From: Hahella sp.
GTDB lineage: Bacteria; Pseudomonadota; Gammaproteobacteria; Pseudomonadales; Oleiphilaceae
Assembly: GCA_028280065.1 (NCBI GenBank)
Contig: JANQMN010000088.1
Span: 1 to 64,000 of the forward strand
Length of the DNA: 64,000 nucleotides
Direction of reading: 5' to 3'
Both the position numbers and the translations under genes were made by a program. Shown one piece after another: positions 9,153 to 17,788 of this stretch (the first letter of the stretch is position 1; each line of letters begins with the position of its first letter). The notes beneath the pieces were generated by a model. It searched no databases, had not been told where the DNA came from, and saw nothing but the letters and a program-made list of their open reading frames with translations.

Positions 9153-9893
9153 ATGTTACGAGTATATCTCAGAAATATGACCTTTTTGTTTTGTTCAGCG
9201 CTACTGTTTACAGGCTGGTCGACTGCATCGGAGCTCGACGGCCATGGACACCATCGCGAGCACGGCGCCCATGAACATGGCGTCGCGGAATTGTTAGTTG
9301 CCGTAGAAGGCAGTTCACTGATGATTGAGTTGCGTTCTCCGGCGGCTAACTTACTTGGCTTTGAACATAAGGCCCGTACTGAGGAACAGGAGGCGAAAGT
9401 TCATGCTGTGAGCGATCAACTGGCGCATGCAGATGAGATTTTTACACTGAGTGGCGCTGGAGGCTGTAAGGTTGTAGAGAGAGAAGTCGAAAGTGAAGTT
9501 CTGGCTGCCGCTGGACATCATGACGACCACCATGACCACGACAAGCACCACGACGACCATGATCAACACGACGATCATCATCAGGATAAGCACCATGACG
9601 ATCATGCCGATCACGACGATCATCATCAGGATAAGCACCACGAAGATCATGCCGACCACGACAAGCATCATGACGACCATGACGAACATCACCATGATCA
9701 TGATGAAAGCACGCATAGCGATATCGTTGCCCGCTACCAGTACAAATGCCAAAATGCCGCTGCTGTGAAATCTATCGATGTAATGCTTTTTAAGCTCTAT
9801 CCGGGATTTGAAGAAATTGATGCGCAGGTCGTGGGAACCAGCGGTCAAAAATTGATAGAGCTAACAGCCAAAGACCATAAGATCACATTGTAG
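9153..9893 (+). CDS. DUF2796 (ZrgA-like) periplasmic His-rich zinc-binding protein
   Basis: Secreted, zinc-responsive protein. The ATG at 9153 is chosen because AAGGGG stands six bases before it and a signal peptide follows at once (hydrophobic core FLFCSALLFTGWSTAS). The longer reading from 9075 adds 26 unsupported residues. The 246-residue product starts with HGHHREHGAHEHG, followed by a DUF2796 body and a low-complexity segment at residues 122-188 that contains 29 histidines interspersed with Asp, a plausible zinc reservoir. A cysteine in GGCKVV and one in YQYKCQN may form a disulfide. The ABC ATPase and permease genes follow, and the Zur-box-like site lies upstream. It probably binds zinc in the periplasm for uptake, as proposed for Vibrio ZrgA. 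Confidence 0.87.
   Translation: MLRVYLRNMTFLFCSALLFTGWSTASELDGHGHHREHGAHEHGVAELLVAVEGSSLMIELRSPAANLLGFEHKARTEEQEAKVHAVSDQLAHADEIFTLSGAGGCKVVEREVESEVLAAAGHHDDHHDHDKHHDDHDQHDDHHQDKHHDDHADHDDHHQDKHHEDHADHDKHHDDHDEHHHDHDESTHSDIVARYQYKCQNAAAVKSIDVMLFKLYPGFEEIDAQVVGTSGQKLIELTAKDHKITL
9567..9656 (+). repeat. Two 45-base tandem units encoding a His/Asp 15-mer
   Basis: Two nearly identical 45-base units start at 9567 and 9612. Each encodes HDDHHQDKHH(D/E)DHAD, embedded in a longer CAC/CAT-GAC/GAT tract at about 9517-9715. Such repeats can vary in number between strains. Confidence 0.8.
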
Positions 9894-9937
9894 AACTGTC
9901 GCCATTCGAGAAAGGATGGAACTATTGGAAAAACGCT

Positions 9938-10693
9938 ATGCTCCCTGGTTCTTCTGTAACCCAAGCAACGTCTGCCGATTTGGCCGAACCTATTGTCAAC
10001 CTGCAAGGGATGGGGTTTGCGTGGCCAAATGCCGTTCGGGATACGTTACAGATTGAATCGTTAACGATTGCATCCGGGGAGCGTATTTTTCTCCAAGGCG
10101 CTAGCGGTAGTGGTAAAACCACCCTGTTAAGTTTGCTGGGCGGGGTGCTTGTGCCGCAGAGAGGGACAATTTCCATTCTCGGTCAGGATATATCCCAATT
10201 GAAGTCGTCCAAACGCGATAGCTTTCGTGCCGACCATATTGGGTTTGTATTCCAAATGTTTAATCTACTGCCCTACTTGTCATTGCTTGACAATGTTACC
10301 CTGCCTTGCCGTTTTTCCAGAAAGCGGCATCAAAAGGCCACCCAGCAGGTAACTCTAGATGGTGAAGCAACAAGGCTGCTCGAACAATTGCAATTGGATC
10401 CCAAGCAATTTAAGAATCGTCCGGTTACGGACCTGAGCGTAGGGCAGCAACAACGGGTAGCTGTGGCCCGCGCACTTATAGGACAGCCGGAGTTAATCAT
10501 CGCTGATGAACCGACTTCCGCTTTGGATGCCGATGCCCGATTTGCCTTTCTCGATTTGCTGTTTAAAGAAGTTGAAGAAAGTCGGGCGACACTCATCTTC
10601 GTCAGTCATGATCCGAGCTTGCGCACCCACTTTCACCGCACGGTGAAGTTGGCGGATATCAATAAAGCCGAAAGCCGGGGGAGTGCCGTTTAA
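9938..10693 (+). CDS. ABC transporter ATPase, LolD/MacB type, zinc-starvation locus
   Basis: Cytoplasmic ATPase of 251 residues that energises the FtsX-type permease encoded next. Walker A is GASGSGKTT, the Q-loop is in VFQMFNLLPYLS, the signature is LSVGQQQRVAVARAL, Walker B ends IIADEPTSALD, and the H-loop is VSHD. This layout matches LolD/MacB mechanotransmission ATPases rather than classical ZnuC. It starts 45 bases after the DUF2796 gene and overlaps the permease start by one base (TAATG). Operon context suggests expression under zinc limitation. Whether it moves zinc, a zincophore or a lipoprotein is not evident from sequence. Confidence 0.88.
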   Translation: MLPGSSVTQATSADLAEPIVNLQGMGFAWPNAVRDTLQIESLTIASGERIFLQGASGSGKTTLLSLLGGVLVPQRGTISILGQDISQLKSSKRDSFRADHIGFVFQMFNLLPYLSLLDNVTLPCRFSRKRHQKATQQVTLDGEATRLLEQLQLDPKQFKNRPVTDLSVGQQQRVAVARALIGQPELIIADEPTSALDADARFAFLDLLFKEVEESRATLIFVSHDPSLRTHFHRTVKLADINKAESRGSAV

Positions 10694-11949
10694 TGTCTAT
10701 TTATATGCTCACCCTGCGCAGCCTGGCAAACCGTAAAACAACGGTGTTACTCACTGTCATTGCCATTGCCATCAGCGTCATGTTGTTTCTAGGGGTGGAA
10801 ACCTTGCGCCGTGAAGCCAAAGCCAGCTTTGCCAACACGGTATCGGGGACCGACCTTATTGTCGGCGCGCGCAGCGGTTCCGTGCAATTGCTGCTGTATT
10901 CGGTCTTTCGCATAGGTAATGCGACCAACAATATCTCCTGGGAGAGCTATGAAAAAGTCAGCAAGCACCGACAAGTGGCTTGGACGATTCCCTTCTCGTT
11001 GGGAGATTCGCACCGGGGTTATCGGGTCCTGGGAACAAACCTGGATTACTTCACCCACTTTCGCTATGGCAACAAACGTAATCTGGAGTTTGCCGAAGGT
11101 AATGCTTTTGATGGCGTGTATGAAGCGGTGCTTGGTGCTGAGGTGGCTAAGAAACTCGGATATCAACTCGGTCAATCCATTATTCTCTCGCATGGCACGG
11201 GAAAGGTCAGTTTTTCCGATCACAGCGATAAGCCTTTTGTCGTGTCCGGAATACTCAAGAGTACCGGGACACCGGTAGACCGGACAGTGCACGTCAGTCT
11301 GGAAGGAATCGAAGCGATACATATCGGCTGGGAGACGGGAGGGCCGACAGGAAAGTTGGTTACCGCGGAGGAAGCCCTGGCAATGGATCTCCAGCCGGAA
11401 GTTATCACGGCATTTCTAGTCGGGCTGAAGTCCAAGATGGCAACCTTCCAGTTACAGCGGGCCATTAATAATTATCGTGGCGAACCCCTATTGGCGATTT
11501 TGCCTGGCGTGGCGCTTCAGGAGTTATGGGGATTGCTGGCGGTTGCAGAAAATGCCCTGTTAACCATTTCCGGATTTGTTGTCGTAACCGGCCTGATCGG
11601 AATGTTGACAGTCATCTGGTCCGGGCTCAACGAAAGGCGTCGGGAAATGGCGATACTGCGTTCTGTCGGTGCGAGACCCCGCCACATATTCTATCTGTTA
11701 ATGTTGGAATCCACCCTGCTTGCCGCCGCAGGCGTGTTGTTTGGTGTTGCTCTCCTGTATTTGGGGCTCGCCGTTGCCCAGCCGATTCTTGAGCAACAGG
11801 TAGGCATCTTTATTCAAATCCGCTTGTTAAGTTCCACGGATCTGTACTTGTTGGCGGCGGTTCTTCTTGGTGGTTGTCTTGTCGGTGCATTACCCGCCTA
11901 CCGGGCCTACCGGTTGTCCTTGGCGGACGGAATGACCATTCGAATCTAA
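10693..11949 (+). CDS. FtsX/MacB-type ABC transporter permease
   Basis: Inner-membrane protein of 418 residues with the four-helix FtsX architecture: one N-terminal helix near residues 15-35, a large periplasmic domain, and three C-terminal helices from about residue 285. The cytoplasmic coupling segment reads LNERRREMAILRSVGARPRHIF, typical of FtsX-like permeases. It overlaps the ATPase gene by one base and is the last gene of the unit. Together with the DUF2796 and DUF3299 proteins it forms a four-protein set similar to that of Pseudomonas and Vibrio zinc-responsive loci. Zinc transport itself is inferred from company, not from substrate-binding residues. Confidence 0.86.
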   Translation: MSIYMLTLRSLANRKTTVLLTVIAIAISVMLFLGVETLRREAKASFANTVSGTDLIVGARSGSVQLLLYSVFRIGNATNNISWESYEKVSKHRQVAWTIPFSLGDSHRGYRVLGTNLDYFTHFRYGNKRNLEFAEGNAFDGVYEAVLGAEVAKKLGYQLGQSIILSHGTGKVSFSDHSDKPFVVSGILKSTGTPVDRTVHVSLEGIEAIHIGWETGGPTGKLVTAEEALAMDLQPEVITAFLVGLKSKMATFQLQRAINNYRGEPLLAILPGVALQELWGLLAVAENALLTISGFVVVTGLIGMLTVIWSGLNERRREMAILRSVGARPRHIFYLLMLESTLLAAAGVLFGVALLYLGLAVAQPILEQQVGIFIQIRLLSSTDLYLLAAVLLGGCLVGALPAYRAYRLSLADGMTIRI

Positions 11950-12050
11950 ATGCGATCACGCCTTTTCTCCAGTTAATGTGCGCTTCCTACCAGTAAGTAG
12001 TTGCAGGCGTGCTCTTCAACTTGGCTTAATTCCACTTAAATAAAACTACA

Positions 12051-12067
12051 TTTGCTTATTTTTGCTT
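12051..12067 (+). promoter_or_regulatory. Direct repeat upstream of the DeoR gene, possible operator
   Basis: TTTGCTT occurs twice with a ten-base period (12051-12057 and 12061-12067) in an AT-rich leader, 77-93 bases before the DeoR start. DeoR-type regulators often bind spaced direct repeats near their own promoters; this assignment is speculative. Confidence 0.25.
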
Positions 12068-12143
12068 GATTTATAGACTAATAGGAGCTAATTTATAAGT
12101 GTTACTAAGTTATTATATGCTTTTATAAGTCAAAGAGGCCTTT

Positions 12144-12905
12144 GTGACCCAAGACGAACGCATTATTGCCTTACAAGCAACGCTGGAGAACCAGGGAAAG
12201 GTGACTATTGAACAGATTATGTCGACTTTCGCCATTTCAAGGGATTCCGCACGGCGGGATCTTGTTAAGCTGGCCGCACTTCCAGGCGTTCAACGGATTC
12301 GTGGTGGCGCGATACGTCACACGGTTTCCGGCTTGCGGCCCTCTTATCTGGAGAAATCCACAGATAGCAAGACCAAGAGTGCTATAGGAAAACTTGCCGC
12401 AGGTTTGGTTGACGCTGACGATCATATTCTCTTGGATGCATCCACCTCGCTCACGGCGATGGCGCGACACCTGACCGGACCTTTAAGGTTGGTCACCAAT
12501 TCGCCTGACATTCTGCAATGCCTATCGCAACAGCCGGATATTGCCATGCAGATCCTGGGCGGAGGTTATGATTCCCATCATCGTGCAGTGCTGGGCACGG
12601 AAGCGGTCCGACAATTGACCCACTACCGGGTCAACAAGGCCTTTATCGGGGTGTGTGCGGTTTCTGAATCGGGTTTGTCTACCAACAGCGAAGCCGAAAT
12701 GCATATAAAACGGGCAATGCTGCAGCAGGCGGACAAAGCAATTTTAGTTTGTGATCACAGCAAGTTTTCCACTCAGAATTTTTTTCAGGTATGTCCGCTG
12801 CAGCAGATTGACGCCATAGTGACGGACAAAGCGCCGGCGGGGGCGTTGTTGTGGAGTCTGCAGCAACAGGACATCGAAATAATCTGTATTGAACAAACCG
12901 ACTGA
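12144..12905 (+). CDS. DeoR/GlpR-family transcriptional regulator
   Basis: Repressor of 253 residues with a GTG start preceded by AAAGAGG. The N-terminal winged helix covers roughly residues 5-60 (VTIEQIMSTFAISRDSARRDL, then QRIRGGA), and the DeoR sensor domain fills the rest, with the phosphosugar-site pattern DASTS, TNS and GGGYDSHHRA. Members respond to phosphorylated sugars. It lies 12 bases before the oxidoreductase gene and surely shares its transcript, so it probably controls this three-gene unit. The effector cannot be named. Confidence 0.9.
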   Translation: MTQDERIIALQATLENQGKVTIEQIMSTFAISRDSARRDLVKLAALPGVQRIRGGAIRHTVSGLRPSYLEKSTDSKTKSAIGKLAAGLVDADDHILLDASTSLTAMARHLTGPLRLVTNSPDILQCLSQQPDIAMQILGGGYDSHHRAVLGTEAVRQLTHYRVNKAFIGVCAVSESGLSTNSEAEMHIKRAMLQQADKAILVCDHSKFSTQNFFQVCPLQQIDAIVTDKAPAGALLWSLQQQDIEIICIEQTD

Positions 12906-12917
12906 GAGAAAGGTTTC

Positions 12918-13976
12918 ATGCCAACTTCATCACCCATTAAAACGGCAGTCATCGGTTATGGCTTTTCCGCCAAAACTTTCCATCTGCCGTTTATTCATTG
13001 CTTAGAGCGTTATCAATTTACTGCCCTAAGCACCAGCAAGATAGCCGAAGCACAAGAAAACTATTCCGGTGTCGCACTCTTCGCAGACCCATATGAAATG
13101 CTGACGCAGTCCGATGCGGATCTGGTGGTCATTACCGCACCGAATGATGTGCATTTCAGTCTGGCGAAGTTCGCGTTGGAACAAGGCAAGCACGTATTGT
13201 TGGAAAAACCTTTTGTGACCCAAGAGGCACAGGGGGAAGAGCTGATTGCTTTAGCGGCGGCTAACAAGCGCGTATTGAGTGTCTATCAAAATCGCCGGTG
13301 GGATGGAGATTTCCTGACGGTTAAACAGTTGATCGAAAGCGGGCAGTTGGGACAGGTGCGCTTTTTCGAATCCCATTTTGACCGGTTTCGGCCACAAGTC
13401 AGGCAACGCTGGCGGGAAATACCGGGCGAGGGCAGCGGTGTTTTTTATGATCTGGCGCCACATATGGTGGATCAGTGTCTGGCGTTATTCGGCGACCCGT
13501 CGGCAGTGACTGCTGAATGCCGGTCCATGCGCGAAAATTCGGAGACCAATGACTTCTTTCATCTGCTGCTTCATTACCCCGACAAGCTGGTGCAGTTACA
13601 CGCCAGTTTATTTTGCGCCTCGCCTAACCTGCGCTTTAACGTGCAGGGGGATAAGGCCAATTACGTCAAATATGGACTCGATCCACAGGAGGACCGATTA
13701 AAGGCCGGCGTCAAGCCTGATACGTTGGAATGGGCCAAGGAGCATCCCGAGCAATATGGCATGTTGTACACAGCAGACCGGGCAGCGCCTTTCCCTACGA
13801 GGACGGGTGGATACCAGGAGTTCTATACCGGACTTGCTGCCGCTATTGTCGATGGTGCGCTGCCTCCCGTCACGGCTGAACAGGCCTTGGTCAATATCCG
13901 AATTATAGAATTGGCGCTGCAGAGCAGTACTGAGCGCAGAACGCTGGAGTATTCACCATCGAGGGCGTCAAAATGA
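12918..13976 (+). CDS. Gfo/Idh/MocA-family oxidoreductase (YdgJ-like)
   Basis: NAD(P)-dependent sugar or polyol dehydrogenase-like enzyme of 352 residues. The Rossmann motif is VIGYGFSAKTFH near the start and the family lysine is in LLEKPFV. The C-terminal alpha/beta domain shows the conserved H-x-x-D-type pair in GVFYDLAPHMVDQ. Overall it resembles E. coli YdgJ. It sits in an operon with a DeoR regulator and a UPF0303 protein (ATGA overlap with the latter). The regulator type suggests a phosphosugar or polyol substrate, but this is an inference. Confidence 0.9.
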   Translation: MPTSSPIKTAVIGYGFSAKTFHLPFIHCLERYQFTALSTSKIAEAQENYSGVALFADPYEMLTQSDADLVVITAPNDVHFSLAKFALEQGKHVLLEKPFVTQEAQGEELIALAAANKRVLSVYQNRRWDGDFLTVKQLIESGQLGQVRFFESHFDRFRPQVRQRWREIPGEGSGVFYDLAPHMVDQCLALFGDPSAVTAECRSMRENSETNDFFHLLLHYPDKLVQLHASLFCASPNLRFNVQGDKANYVKYGLDPQEDRLKAGVKPDTLEWAKEHPEQYGMLYTADRAAPFPTRTGGYQEFYTGLAAAIVDGALPPVTAEQALVNIRIIELALQSSTERRTLEYSPSRASK

Positions 13977-14446
13977 CCGATATGCCTTCCTCGCAACAGA
14001 TCTTGACGCAGGAACAACGCTTGCATTGGGTACGGTTCGACAATGCCCTGGCCTGGCAACTGGGCTGCACCCTGAAAGCTGCGGCAGAGCAGCGGCAGGC
14101 GGCGGTGGCGATAGAGGTCTGGGGCTTTGGCCAGGTGATTTTTGCCTATGCAATGCCCGGCACATCTACGGACAATCTGGATTGGGTGCGCAGAAAACGG
14201 CAGACGGTATTAAGGTTTGGCCATAGCTCGCTCTATGTTGGCCAGTATAACCGGGAAAAGAGCCGTGAGTTTGAACGGCTTCCACAGATTTCGCCGCTTG
14301 ACTACGCAGGCCATGGCGGAAGCGTGCCCATCAAATTATCCGGCGGGGGCCTTATCGGTGCGGTAACCCTGTCCGGTCTGCCCCAGGTAGAAGATCACAA
14401 CCTGGTCTGTGCGGCTATGTTAAGGGTGATTGAATCTCTGGCGTAG
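13973..14446 (+). CDS. UPF0303 / DUF336-type (HbpS-like) protein
   Basis: A 157-residue protein of the UPF0303 family, similar to yeast YBR137W-type proteins and distantly to heme-binding HbpS. It has the expected order: an N-terminal helix, a central strand pair (AAVAIEVWGFGQVIFAYA), a DNLDWVRRKRQTVLRFGHSS helix, and the glycine-rich GGSVPIKLSGGGLIGAVTLSG close. No signal peptide. The start codon overlaps the stop of the oxidoreductase, so it is the last gene of the DeoR operon. The function of the family is unsettled. Confidence 0.85.
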   Translation: MTDMPSSQQILTQEQRLHWVRFDNALAWQLGCTLKAAAEQRQAAVAIEVWGFGQVIFAYAMPGTSTDNLDWVRRKRQTVLRFGHSSLYVGQYNREKSREFERLPQISPLDYAGHGGSVPIKLSGGGLIGAVTLSGLPQVEDHNLVCAAMLRVIESLA

Positions 14447-14492
14447 TCAGGAGGAATAGAGAAAGCCTGTCCGCACCTTCTAGGCAGCAAGC

Positions 14493-16418
14493 TTAGTCCA
14501 CCAACACCATGGTGATCTGTTTGCTGTCCATGTCGACCTCTTTGATCTTCACCAGCACTTCCTGTTCCAGGCAGAAGCTGCGGGTTTCGCCGATATGACG
14601 AAAGTGAACCCCGTCAAACTTGAACTTTTCCGCCAGTTCTCCCAGGTTGATATTGCCGTCTATACCGGTGTCCAGCAGCCTTACCTGAAAGCCCGAACCG
14701 TTTGTATGCTGTACCTGACCGGCTAAAGGTTGATCAATCAGGGTCTTCGCAAATTCGCACTTTAACCAATGTTCGGATTCGTTTACGGCCATACGTCCGT
14801 TTCTGAGTATTTCCTGGAGCCGTTCCAAGTGCCGATTGGAGAGGGACTGGGAGCTCTCATTGCGTAACACCGCCTTGATGATGCGGTGTACCGTTAAGTC
14901 GGCATACTTGCGGATGGGGGAGGTAAAAGTGGTGTAGGCAGGTAATCCCATCCCGGCATGTGGTACCGGCTGCTTGCTGAGGGTCGATCTGGTGAGCATC
15001 CGGCTGGCAATAGCGGCAACGGGCAGTTCCGCGGGTTTCTCGGCCAAATGCTGAATGAGCCGTTTGTAACCGTCCCATTTTTCCAACTGGTTAGTGTCGA
15101 AATCCGGGCACTGCTCCTGTACCACCTGCTTAAGCTGTTCGAGACGTTCCGGACGAAACCCCGGATGGGATGCAAATAAGGCTTGGCGAGCTTGTTTTTC
15201 AAGAAAGGCTGCGGCGGCGCGGTTGGCGGCTATCATCGCCTCTTCAATGACGCGATGCGCGGGCGTTGACTGTTTGCGCACGATTTCCGCAATTTTCTTG
15301 TTGTCGTCCAGGGTAAGCCTGTATTCGGGTTTTTCGTCGGTGACAAGTGCTTCGGTTTGGCGTTTCGCCGCAAGAGCATCGGTAACCTGTCGAAGCCTCT
15401 TTAACTGCTCTGCATTAGGGTGGCCGGCTAGTTGCTCCGGATCGGAAAACAACAGGCTCACTTCATCATAGGCGAGCTTTGCCTTGCTTTGGATCACGGC
15501 CTCTTCAATACTGCTGGAAAGCACTTGGCCTGTTGCATCAATTTCCAGTTGGCAGACCAATGCCAGGCGGTCTTGTTCTGCCTGGAGGGAACAGAGTTCG
15601 TTGGCCAGTTTCGGGTGCAGCATGGAGATGACCCGGTCCGGAAAATAGTAGGAACTTCCGAGTCGGCGGGCATATTTATCCGCGTCTGAGTCCTTGTCCA
15701 CCAGCTCCGCCGGATCGGCAATGGCAACTACTAGTTTCCAGCCGCCGTCTTCCATGTCTTCGGCGTAAAGGGCGTCATCCATATCCATGGTGGTCGCGGC
15801 ATCGATGGTGACAAATGCCAAATCTCTAAGATCCTTGCGCCGGGCGATCTGGTTATCAATGCGTTGTTGCAGCTCTTTGAAGTTAAATTTCCCCGGCTGT
15901 TTGCCGCCCAGGTTGTATTTGGCCAATACATAGTCGGTCGGCAGTCCGGACTCTTCGCCCTTGCCGAGCACTTTGACGATTTCAGCCTGGGGTTTGCCTT
16001 CCTTGAACGGATGCTGCAGGGTCTTGCAGAGAATATAGTCGCCGACATTCGCTTGGCGGCGTTTTTGCGGCGGGATGAATATCCAGCGATTGAGGCCCGG
16101 CAGATCGGGTTCGACAAAATGTCCCTTGCCGCGAGTCAAGTAACGTCCGACAAAATAGCTCAGCGTGGAATCCTGCAAGCTGATAACGCTTGCGACATCC
16201 CGGCCCTTATCGTCTTGAGAGACTTCCGCCAAAACCCGGTCACCGGGATAGACCTTCTGCATTTCATCCGGGCTGAGAAAGCACTCCCTGCCATCGTTCA
16301 GGACGACAAAGCCAAATCGCCCGGGACTGCCTTTTACAGTGCCCTCATGTTGGTTGTTGGCTTCTCGAATATCCTTTTTGAGTTGTTTCAGTTGGGACAA
16401 TACGTCGGAATTTAGCAT
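14493..16418 (-). CDS. rnb: Exoribonuclease II (RNB family)
   Basis: Processive 3'-to-5' RNase of 641 residues, like E. coli RNase II (644). Two N-terminal OB-type cold-shock domains cover about 25-155, followed by the RNB catalytic domain with the magnesium-binding aspartates D206, D212, D214 and D215 in TIDAATTMDMDDAL. The characteristic YTTFTSPIRKYADLTVHR segment is present, and a C-terminal S1 domain ends the protein. The shorter length and gapped N-terminus favour RNase II over RNase R. It is transcribed alone, convergent with the DeoR operon. Confidence 0.9.
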   Translation of the reverse strand: MLNSDVLSQLKQLKKDIREANNQHEGTVKGSPGRFGFVVLNDGRECFLSPDEMQKVYPGDRVLAEVSQDDKGRDVASVISLQDSTLSYFVGRYLTRGKGHFVEPDLPGLNRWIFIPPQKRRQANVGDYILCKTLQHPFKEGKPQAEIVKVLGKGEESGLPTDYVLAKYNLGGKQPGKFNFKELQQRIDNQIARRKDLRDLAFVTIDAATTMDMDDALYAEDMEDGGWKLVVAIADPAELVDKDSDADKYARRLGSSYYFPDRVISMLHPKLANELCSLQAEQDRLALVCQLEIDATGQVLSSSIEEAVIQSKAKLAYDEVSLLFSDPEQLAGHPNAEQLKRLRQVTDALAAKRQTEALVTDEKPEYRLTLDDNKKIAEIVRKQSTPAHRVIEEAMIAANRAAAAFLEKQARQALFASHPGFRPERLEQLKQVVQEQCPDFDTNQLEKWDGYKRLIQHLAEKPAELPVAAIASRMLTRSTLSKQPVPHAGMGLPAYTTFTSPIRKYADLTVHRIIKAVLRNESSQSLSNRHLERLQEILRNGRMAVNESEHWLKCEFAKTLIDQPLAGQVQHTNGSGFQVRLLDTGIDGNINLGELAEKFKFDGVHFRHIGETRSFCLEQEVLVKIKEVDMDSKQITMVLVD

Positions 16419-16587
16419 TGCAGTGAGGTACTCTGTGTAACGGGAAATTTGCTTGTGAATCGCTGATTTTCGCGGCTGAATTGCTGGTATTTGGCCCTTA
16501 TGCCGGGCAAAACGAGTCGGCTATCTTACTCTGATTAACTAGGGCGTGCCAGCCAAGATTGGCAATTGTCATAGAATCGACAACAAC

Positions 16588-16604
16588 TGAGCAATTCTTG
16601 CTCA
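16588..16604. promoter_or_regulatory. 17-base inverted repeat in the rnb/AdeT-like intergenic region
   Basis: TGAGCAA-TTC-TTGCTCA is a perfect seven-base inverted repeat in the 320-base gap 16419-16738, about 135 bases before the AdeT-like gene. Its shape suits a dimeric repressor, but none can be named. Confidence 0.35.
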
Positions 16605-16671
16605 ATTTCGAAAAGTGTGCGCCTGCTTACAGTATATCTGCAGCCAATTTTCTATAGTAGCCACCAAAGTA

Positions 16672-16688
16672 CCGGGCACGATGCCCGG
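16672..16688 (+). other. 5' leader hairpin before the AdeT-like gene
   Basis: CCGGGCA-CGA-TGCCCGG forms a perfect seven-base-pair stem with a three-base loop, 50 bases before the start codon and without a following T-run. It more likely stabilises the message than terminates it. Confidence 0.45.
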
Positions 16689-16738
16689 GAAACAACCTTA
16701 AAGAAGATAACGATAAAATAGAAACTGGAGAACTCACC

Positions 16739-17743
16739 ATGAACGCACTTGTCTCACGTGCAGTGCTGATTGCTGCTTTGCTCATGCTTGCCATGGGTAT
16801 CCAAGCGGCGGAAAAGCGTAAATTTTGCATATTCGATCCCCTCGGCGCTACCGGCCCCATTTTTAACCTGACCAAACAGACTAAAGTCAAAGCTCTGGGC
16901 TGGGGCTATGACCTGGATATGCTCGCGTTTACCGATGAGAAGGTTGCAGCCGACGACTTTAAAGTTGGGCAGTGCGACGCCGCGTTGCTGACGGATATTC
17001 GGGCACGGGAATTCAACTCTTTTACCGGTACCCTTGTGGCTGTCGGCGCTATTCCAGGCTATGGCGAGTTGGAAACCATTTTGAAAACGCTGACGTCCAA
17101 AAAAGCGGCGCCCCTTATGCGCGAAGGCAAGTATGAAGTTGCCGGTATTGCTCCCGCCGGTGCGATTTATATATTTCTACGGGATCGCACAATCGATCGC
17201 GTCGAGAAAATTCAGGGTAAAAAAATCGCCACCCTGGATTATGACCCGGCGGCGGTCACCATGGTGCGGCATGTCGGCGCATCGGTCGTCAGTGCCACAG
17301 CCTCAAGCTTTGCCGGTAAGTTTAACAACGGTTCAGTGGATGTCGCCTATGCGCCTGCCGTTGCCTACACACCTCTGGAGCTTTATAAAGGCATCGGCCC
17401 CGATGGTGGTATCGTGAACTATAACTTTGCCCAGATGACGTTCCAGGTGGTTCTCCATGCTGACAGATTCAAGCCTGAATTCGGTCAGAAGATGCGCGAA
17501 TACTACCATGGCCGCTACGGCGAGTTTATGGAAATCATCAAACAGGCGGAAGCAGAGATTCCGGAGACCACCTGGGTGCGCCCCAGTATCGACGTTACCG
17601 ATGGGTTCGACAAGATGCTGAAGGATGTCCGCATTTCCTTGCGGGACGAGGGCGTATACAGCAAAAAAGCCCTAAAACTCATGCTTAAAGTCCGCTGCAA
17701 GAGCGATCCGACCAAAGCGGAGTGTGTCGACGGACGCGAATAA
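16739..17743 (+). CDS. AdeT-like putative periplasmic solute-binding protein
   Basis: Exported protein of 334 residues. A signal peptide with core VLIAALLMLAMGIQAA is cleaved near residue 24. The mature part resembles the AdeT1/2 (DUF6091) group annotated as 'putative solute-binding protein' in Acinetobacter and marine gammaproteobacteria, distantly related to TRAP DctP receptors: FCIFDPLGATGP, then GYDLDMLAFTDE, and a C-terminal Cys pair (VRCKSDPTKAECVDG) likely to be a disulfide. No TRAP membrane subunits are adjacent, so its partner, if any, is elsewhere. A role in drug efflux, as once proposed for AdeT, is not supported by context. Confidence 0.75.
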   Translation: MNALVSRAVLIAALLMLAMGIQAAEKRKFCIFDPLGATGPIFNLTKQTKVKALGWGYDLDMLAFTDEKVAADDFKVGQCDAALLTDIRAREFNSFTGTLVAVGAIPGYGELETILKTLTSKKAAPLMREGKYEVAGIAPAGAIYIFLRDRTIDRVEKIQGKKIATLDYDPAAVTMVRHVGASVVSATASSFAGKFNNGSVDVAYAPAVAYTPLELYKGIGPDGGIVNYNFAQMTFQVVLHADRFKPEFGQKMREYYHGRYGEFMEIIKQAEAEIPETTWVRPSIDVTDGFDKMLKDVRISLRDEGVYSKKALKLMLKVRCKSDPTKAECVDGRE

Positions 17744-17755
17744 CCACGAATAATC

Positions 17756-17787
17756 CGCCGGCATGCCTGCTCAAACCCATGCCGGCG
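17756..17787. terminator. Bidirectional hairpin between convergent genes
   Basis: A ten-base-pair perfect stem (CGCCGGCATG with CATGCCGGCG, loop of 12) lies between the AdeT-like stop and the lipoprotein stop at 17789. T-runs are absent, so termination is inferred from position and symmetry. Confidence 0.5.
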
Positions 17788-17788
17788 C

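Noticed and set aside
9515-9720. CRISPR-like repetition in the His-rich region
   Set aside because: Repeats are coding, in frame and degenerate at third positions, with no spacers.
9351-9848. Minus-strand 165-codon frame opposite the His-rich gene
   Set aside because: It consists mostly of Met/Val/Ile runs, the mirror of the CAC/GAC repeat on the other strand, with no ribosome site.
15864-16415. Plus-strand 183-codon frame opposite rnb
   Set aside because: It lies entirely inside the well-supported RNase II gene and shows no family features.
16739-17743. Assignment as aminoglycoside-resistance efflux component
   Set aside because: The AdeT name is historical; the protein is a soluble exported binding protein and has no transporter subunits nearby.
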